Source: Mortierella sp. BCC40632
Taxonomy: Eukaryota > Mortierellomycota > Mortierellomycetes > Mortierellales > Mortierellaceae
Assembly (NCBI GenBank): GCA_011634665.1
Contig: WAEK01000021.1
Location: 759,501 to 823,500 of the forward strand
Direction: 5' to 3'
DNA: 64,000 nt
The notes under the pieces were generated by a model. It saw only the letters and a program-made list of their open reading frames with translations, ran no database searches and was not told the origin of the DNA. This document shows positions 57,481-64,000 of this stretch, one piece after another. How positions within the stretch are numbered: position 1 is the first letter of the stretch; every line of letters starts with the position of its first letter. Position numbers and translations under genes: made by a program.

Positions 57481-59062
57481 AATCGCACAAAAGAAAGCAC
57501 GTTAGAAAAATCTGGTTATGTCAAGTTGACGAAATGTACACACATATTTAAAAAATAATAATAAAACGAGCCCATCTCCAAAAAGCGCCTGATCCCGTGT
57601 GCTGGTTGGATGTAGGAGTGTGTGTATCGTTCTCCTGAAACTTACCGTTCTGTGTAATGATTTTGATCCGCTTCTCAGCACCTGTTGCTGGGTCGATCCA
57701 GTCAATTGGCTTTAGCACATATTCATTTTTGGGCTCTTGCCTCGCACTGGTCTGGGCAACCACAGGTGTTGTTGCGGCTGCTGTTGTTGCTGCTACTGCT
57801 GGTGTAGATGCTGGTGTGGCTGTCGTCGGCAATAGGGAGGATGAAGAGGCTGCTGCTGATGTGGTAGGGACCTCTTGCACAACTGGTGCAATAGGTTCCC
57901 GAGGTGGAATCGGAGGTCGAGCCCCCTCGAGCTTTGAATACTCGGGCGGCTGATCATCAAACGCAAGAGCCCCAATTTGTGATTCAAGAGAAGCAGTTGT
58001 CAAAAGGCTCGGCCGCGGAGGTACTGGAGGTTGTGAAACCGGTAGTGGTGGGGCCGGCATGAGCGTAGAGGCTGTCGTCATTACTGAAGGTACAACATCG
58101 ACAGGGGCAGAACGGGTATCGGAGGTATGTATGGGTGTAGAGGAGACAGAAGAAGAGACAGAGGCTGACCGAGAGATGGAAAAAGGATCCTCTGCTACAA
58201 AGTCGATCCCAGTCCCAGAGGCCCGACTAGTATCGTCCCCGATAGGAAGAAAGGACGCCGAGGCAGGTGGAGAGACTGAGGGACTTCGTCGGAAGGGGTT
58301 AGTTGAGACAGGCGAGGATGGGGCATGGAAGATGTGTGCGGGCGGGGAGATGATGCGATCAGGCCTTGTCGCAAACATGTCCTGGTCCTGTTCACTCTGC
58401 TCAATCTGTTCAGTAAGTGTCTGTTGGGCTTGTTGTCGTTCGTCGCTCGAAAAGGCGCTGGTGTTGGCCTTGGGAGCGTTGCTGGCTGAAAGCAAGAGAG
58501 AGGAGAGTGTGGATGTCGATGGTGCCGGCGGGGTTGCAGCAGATGGTTGAGAAGGTGTGAAAGAAGCAAGAGATGCAAGAGCCCTGTCTTCGACTCTATC
58601 CGTTGCTACGACGATAGCAGTTGGGCTGTTGGGCTGTGGTAGAGTTTGTTGGTGCCCCCGCTCATGCAACAGGGCTTCCTCCACTGTCTCCGTCGTCTTA
58701 TTGCCAAGACTGCTGCCACACCTGTTGTCCTCACCCAGACGATCGGTTGGCTCACTAACTGCGTGCGCGTCTGCGGCCTGGAAGTCTGGCTTTCCTTGCA
58801 AACTCTTTCTCGAGCCCACATGGCTGTTGGTTTGGGTCTCGGGCGCTCGTGCACTTGCGTCCGTGTTCAGAGACTGCCCCGCGACATTTCCGTCTCCAAG
58901 ACGGGACAAGTCATCATGGGCATTCTGTGCATTGCTCCCGATGGCAGACATCGGCTGGACAGGATGGGACAGGAACTGCTGAGATTGGGAAAGAGTTGTG
59001 TCCAGTGGGTTGCCTTCGCCTCTTTGGTCGAGTAGGTTACCGTGGGCTGTTGGCTCGGACAT
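55505..59062 (-). CDS. MINDY-1/2 family (FAM63) deubiquitinase with MIU and CaaX box, 1006 aa, five exons
   Basis: Exons 57646-59062, 56816-57445, 56602-56720, 56257-56492 and 55505-56123 join in phase to 1006 residues. MINDY enzymes are cysteine deubiquitinases that trim K48-linked ubiquitin chains. Residues 1-450 are a Ser/Thr/Pro/Ala-rich disordered region. The catalytic domain starts with EYVLKPIDW and the junction rebuilds IITQNENGPCPLLAL, with nucleophile Cys477. It continues with HLEHGLDVNVYFKTIRGFE and VELVHGWVVSP, the catalytic His722 in FFRNNHFCTLF, then ILYTLVTDQ and VWESLMSVDG. After it come DFALALQLQQQEEEEEARR and ETDEQMAARLHQEFLAEQEQ, which look like motifs interacting with ubiquitin (MIU). 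A Gln-rich stretch follows, and the protein ends KDKCIIQ, a CaaX prenylation box. The start used is the ATG at 59062; a longer open frame upstream begins only with non-ATG codons. Confidence 0.93.
57450..57479. repeat. Poly-A run in MINDY intron 1
   Basis: A 28- to 29-base A run on the plus strand is a poly-T on the coding strand. It lies immediately before the AAAAAG acceptor of exon 2. Confidence 0.9.
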
Positions 59063-59160
59063 TAGACGCTGCGCCGAATGGCTCTTGTATCTCAAAGGAC
59101 GAACCCCGATTCAGAAATGTGGCCTGAGATGGAATGCGATGTACAGCTGGCGGCTGATGC

Positions 59161-59522
59161 TTATTTCTTTAAGCTGATTTGACCAACAATAGTATAAACA
59201 ATGGGCTGAAAAAGAGTCGATGGTTTAGTGAAATGAAAGAGAGATAGAAAGAAAAAGAGCAAAGAATACCTGGACAAAGTAAGGCTCCGGTGTCGCTCCC
59301 TGTGCTCTCTTCTCTCTCTCTCTTGCTCTATCTTGCTTGCTCTCTCCCAACCCCTTCTCCCGCCTGCGCGACACTCTTTTTTCTCTGCTCCCCCCCCTCT
59401 TCGCCACTGCAGAAGGATTCCTTGGCTAGTTGCATGAGCGACATTTCTACTGGCTGACGTACCAAGGCACGGCCCAGCAGCACAGGAGGACCCCAGGGAA
59501 GCACCCCGAGCTTGGAAATCAT
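59161..59522 (-). CDS. Candidate 44-residue microprotein, three exons
   Basis: Minus-strand exons 59463-59522, 59270-59299 and 59161-59205 all join in phase 0, with donors GTACGT and GTATTC and acceptors GCACAG and TTTTTCAG. They encode 44 residues beginning MISKLGVLPWGPPVLLG, passing through GATPEPYFVQPIVYTIVGQ and ending ISLKK. The second half could form one short hydrophobic segment, suggesting a small membrane protein. I do not recognise the family. The evidence is only the three clean, phase-matched splice pairs in a 430-bp gap between the F-box and MINDY genes, so the call is tentative. Confidence 0.4.
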
Positions 59523-59605
59523 GCAAGTCGGTCAGGGTATACAAAACTTTTTTTTTTCTATTATTTATTCAGCCATACGCACCCTCTTATACACTTTTTA
59601 GCTTC

Positions 59606-61914
59606 CTACCGAAAGCTCGCATTGAACGAGAATGTGACTCGCGACGCGTCGCCTCCTACCAACACCCGCGCCCTCTCCACCGCGTCCACGCTCACATTTC
59701 GACAATTGTTAACATTCACCCATTGCAGGTTGGGACCGCGCTCACTTGCAAGCGCAACGAGACCTAAACCAGTCACCTTTCCAGAGTTGGACACATTGAC
59801 CACCTCGATCTTGGGACAGCTATTTTTGATCTCATACATCACTTCGTCGGATACAGAACCGTAACCAGAGCACTCTAGCCAGACAAGCTCTCGTCCAGAA
59901 TGCCGGATTATACTCAGTAAGCCTTCTTCATCGACTCGACCGCATCGACTAAGAATCAGAGTGTGAAGCTGTGAAAACGGGTTCCTGGCCAGGCTCAATA
60001 AGCCCAGACTAGTCAGATAAGGTGTCGATGTAATATCCAGCATTTTCAGCGACTGTGACCACCCTCGTCTCGATCGATCCTCCGTACCCGGCGTCTCAGC
60101 AATGATCCGAAGAGAAAGGTCGGACAGTCTCTTGCAGTAGCTCAATCGGAGTGATTCGAGGCCTGGAATCCCAGCTACCCATCGCTGTAATACAAAGTTG
60201 GCTGCATCTTCACTTGATGCCTCAACAGAAGACGTGTATAAGTGCCGAAGACACTTCAGTTGACAAAGGCTTTCTAGAGCCTCGATACCGCGAGGACTCA
60301 TGGTTCGAATGTCTAGCGTCTCTAGATTTGGGAATTGCTTCACAAGTGCCTCCACCACTTCCTGAGGGACTTGCGAACCGGTCTGTCCAAAGATCAGCTT
60401 CCTTAAGCTGGGGTAGGCAACCCCATTACTGGCCATTGCAAAGGACCCCATGACACGACATTCGGAAATGTCTAGCTCTTCCAAAAGAGGACAACGAATT
60501 AAAAGGGCTTTCATCACCGTATCCGTCATTCCAGAACAATCGCCTACATCCAACCGCCTCAACTTAGGAACAGAAGACCAAAAGAGAGAAAACTCTTGCT
60601 CCTGGACCCTGCTATTCCCCCGGAGCACGAGCTGCTCCAATAAACCTGCACGCTTGGCCGCCGCGAGCTGTTTAAAGAGCGCCCCTGTGATATTGATCAT
60701 TCGTCCTAGAATTAGTGCCTTGGGAGGCGTATGGGTGACTAAACTCAGAACGACCTTGTTTGTGGTGCCGTTTAGAGACCAGAGCAAATCTGAAGGCAAG
60801 TACTTTTTGGCTGCCCATGGCTTCGGTGTAACTGCAAGGCGTGAGATGTCGATGATTTGCCAGAACTGACGAATTGTGGACAGAGTCCTCATCCATTTTT
60901 TGCTGATGACCATACACCGAATTCGCTCCTCAAATGCAAGATACTCAAACACCATGGTGATCAACTCAAATGGTAACCTTTCCATCGGATCCAGTACTCG
61001 AGCCTCTTTCTAAATTTGGCCAGATATGAGTGCGATCAGAACACAGGCAAACTTTTGTATATAATTCGATCACTTTGCCGACTCTTACCTCTTCCATGAT
61101 TGCTAATTTGTCCTTCATTTCGTCCGCTATCCGAATTAGGGTCTTGGAAGGCATATCTGTTTAGATAAAAAAGAACCGATGATCCGAAAACCAAGAAAAG
61201 AAAGAAAAAACAAGGATGACTTGAATCACTTTACATTGTAGTCCTGACTTTTTTTATCGGCTCTCTCTATTCCAGCAACAAATATTTTTGTCGATCCTTT
61301 GTAATTATGTTGTAGTCGGAGAACCTTGCCTGCTCGAAGATAAGACTATGAGGGAGACCATTAGAAATATATAAATATATCCAGATTTTGTCGAGTACCT
61401 AGATAAAACCTCCAGGAAAAGAGACGCTCTATGAATGTCGATCTAAAAGAGGACTGTCAGGATTTTTTGGACGACCTACCTTTGCCTGTAATGGATGAAG
61501 TCGGATCATGCTCTTTGCATCTTGCAGAGCTTCCTCTAGTTTTCCTAATTTTTCATAACAAGCCGCTCGACTGTCCAGCAGGTTGATGTTACTAGGGGCC
61601 AACGCTAATGCGCGAGAAAGATAGTTCAGCGACACATCAAACTCTTTTGCTGAAAAGGCCTTCCTCGCTCGCTGAACAAGATCGTTGACAGGGATTTGCT
61701 CCGTGGTGGTGGCGGGACTAGTGGCGGCAATAGGAACTGATTGGGCCGTTGACGAAGAGTCCCTGCTCCTTGGGGCAGTACTCGATCCACGTAATACTGC
61801 AGCTAGTCCCGGCTTGGGCTCGGACTTGGTGCCTGACGCAGAAGCAGTGAGACGACCGAGGGCAGATGGTGGCGGTCGCGTGGTAGGCGAAGGGCGGTGC
61901 CTCGAGTTACTCAT
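59606..61914 (-). CDS. TPR-F-box-LRR protein (Dia2/Pof3-like SCF receptor), 667 aa, four exons
   Basis: Exons 61480-61914, 61249-61345, 61089-61156 and 59606-61009 are joined to 667 residues. The N-terminal 75 residues are Ser/Pro/Thr-rich. TPR units follow (RARKAFSAKEFDVSLNYLSR, LLDSRAACYEKLGKLEEALQ, SYLRAGKVLRLQHNYKG). An F-box begins near residue 209 (MERLPFELITMVFEYLAFEE, CMVISKKWMRTL). The rest is a run of leucine-rich repeats (LLEELDISECRVMGS, LKMLDITSTPYLTSLGLLSL, VWLECSGYGSVSDEVMYEIK). This TPR, F-box, LRR order is that of budding-yeast Dia2 and fission-yeast Pof3, SCF ubiquitin-ligase receptors acting on replication-associated chromatin proteins. The exon 2/3 junction needs a weak donor A|GTCAGG inside a 7-A run, so either it is real or the run length is off by one. 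The start at 61914 leaves 414 bp of divergent promoter shared with TPI. Confidence 0.87.
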
Positions 61915-62328
61915 ACTATGTGATACCGAGTCTGACACAGGTCTTGGCAGCAGCAACGGGCGATGTCCCGGTAGATCGTTTCCTTGGGACGAATGGAGGG
62001 AATGGGAGGGGATGCCTGGATGCCAGATGCAGTGTTGTGTGAGCGAGGATGTCTCTTGTGTATTCTGGTGGCGTTTGTGTGAGAGAGCGAGACTGTTCTG
62101 GACTAGCCGTCTGTTCCTTTTGTACTCTCCGAAGACCTCGTCCCCCATTTTTTTGTTGGGCGTCCGACCGGTGGAATCTATCAGAAAACACGTCACTCAG
62201 AAGAGGAGGAGGAGCGAGTCTTCGAGCCACTATTTTTGTGCACTCATCTTTCCTTCTCTTGCTTTGCTTCTTCACTCTCTCCTCTTCACATCTGTTCCTC
62301 CCTGCATCCCCGCATCTAATCATTCACC
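61915..62328. promoter_or_regulatory. Bidirectional promoter region between F-box gene and TPI
   Basis: 414 bp between divergent start codons. The 80 bases before the TPI ATG are strongly pyrimidine-rich (about 62249-62320: CTT, CTCTCTCC and TCCTCCC blocks), typical of leaders of highly expressed fungal glycolytic genes. The context ATTCACC precedes the ATG. No TATA box was identified with certainty. Confidence 0.6.
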
Positions 62329-63723
<1,395 letters not shown>

Positions 63724-64000
63724 GAAAAGAAAAAGGCAGCATAGAAATATGATACTCCTACTCTCAACAACACCAACAAAAAAAATTACTTGTAAATAAA
63801 TTGACGTTGCCCACCAAAGTTAGTTGGCAAGGCCTTTAACCCTTTCCCGTCTGCCGAACAGCCAAGATGAAGGAAGGGGGGCGGGGGTACAGTATCATGG
63901 AGACGAACACTATATCGGCAAGGAATTCTGTTGACAATCTACTAATTGAGTCTGGCACGCCTGCTAACACTCTTGGAAAGGTGTTTTTTTTAAAAGGTCA
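63724..64000. other. TPI 3' flank to the window edge
   Basis: 3' UTR-like sequence with AATAAA-like ATAAAT near 63795. No further gene is visible before the window ends. Confidence 0.5.

Noticed and set aside
57657..59035. Long plus-strand frames antisense to the MINDY gene
   Set aside because: They are shadows of the real minus-strand exon, which carries a recognised family domain and phase-matched splicing.
62049..62196. Upstream in-frame extension of the TPR-F-box protein to about 62196
   Set aside because: It would consume the shared promoter with TPI, and the added sequence lacks conserved character; the ATG at 61914 is a simpler start.

Overview
The window is eukaryotic nuclear DNA from an intron-rich fungus. 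The best fit is an early-diverging, Mortierella-like (Mortierellomycota/Mucoromycota) genome. This rests on many short GT-AG introns with CT-rich acceptors, very frequent (CT)n/(GA)n and homopolymer tracts in introns and intergenic DNA, and fungal markers: a full-length FKS-type 1,3-beta-glucan synthase, a GH72 glucanosyltransferase, TOM20, and a Dia2/Pof3-type F-box protein. The genus is an inference; no rRNA or barcode locus is present. No operons, CRISPR arrays, insertion sequences, confident tRNAs or viral genes were seen.

Layout. 0.5-0.9 kb (-): two-exon LYR protein, SDHAF1/Sdh6-like. 1.9-7.8 kb (+): CAT-type amino-acid transporter with a 3.2-kb first intron and a 36-nt microexon. 8.3-10.8 kb (-): COG8. 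11.1-16.2 kb (-): about 18-exon ULP2/SENP6-type SUMO protease. 16.6-18.3 kb (-): N-terminally membrane-anchored low-complexity protein. 19.5-22.2 kb (-): TOM20 fused in one reading frame to a MYND/SET (SMYD-like) module. 22.8-24.4 kb: possible unrecognised membrane-protein exons. 24.7-26.2 kb (-): ribosomal protein eS27. 26.5-28.3 kb (-): GAS/GEL glucanosyltransferase. 28.3-33.55 kb: long gene-poor, repeat-rich divergent regulatory interval. 33.55-40.2 kb (+): FKS glucan synthase. 41.2-41.7 kb (-): secreted barwin/RlpA-like double-psi beta-barrel protein. 41.7-45.6 kb: no gene recognised. 45.65-47.6 kb (+): peroxisomal 3-ketoacyl-CoA thiolase. 48.7-52.6 kb (+): CSC1/OSCA channel. 52.8-54.7 kb (+): mitochondrial pyruvate carrier MPC2-like. 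55.5-59.1 kb (-): MINDY deubiquitinase ending in a CaaX box. 59.16-59.52 kb (-): candidate 44-residue microprotein. 59.6-61.9 kb (-): TPR-F-box-LRR protein (Dia2/Pof3). 62.3-63.7 kb (+): triosephosphate isomerase, divergent from the F-box gene.

Functional links. A beta-1,3-glucan synthase and a beta-1,3-glucanosyltransferase lie head to head across a 5.2-kb interval rich in pyrimidine tracts, with a secreted wall-type barrel protein next door, so the region looks like a small cell-wall neighbourhood. Several other genes serve mitochondria (SDHAF1, TOM20 fusion, MPC2) or ubiquitin/SUMO turnover (ULP2, MINDY, Dia2/Pof3), without further evidence of co-regulation. The most unusual gene is the TOM20-MYND-SET fusion. 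Exon models were spliced by eye: phases were checked across junctions, and junctions I could not settle are marked.
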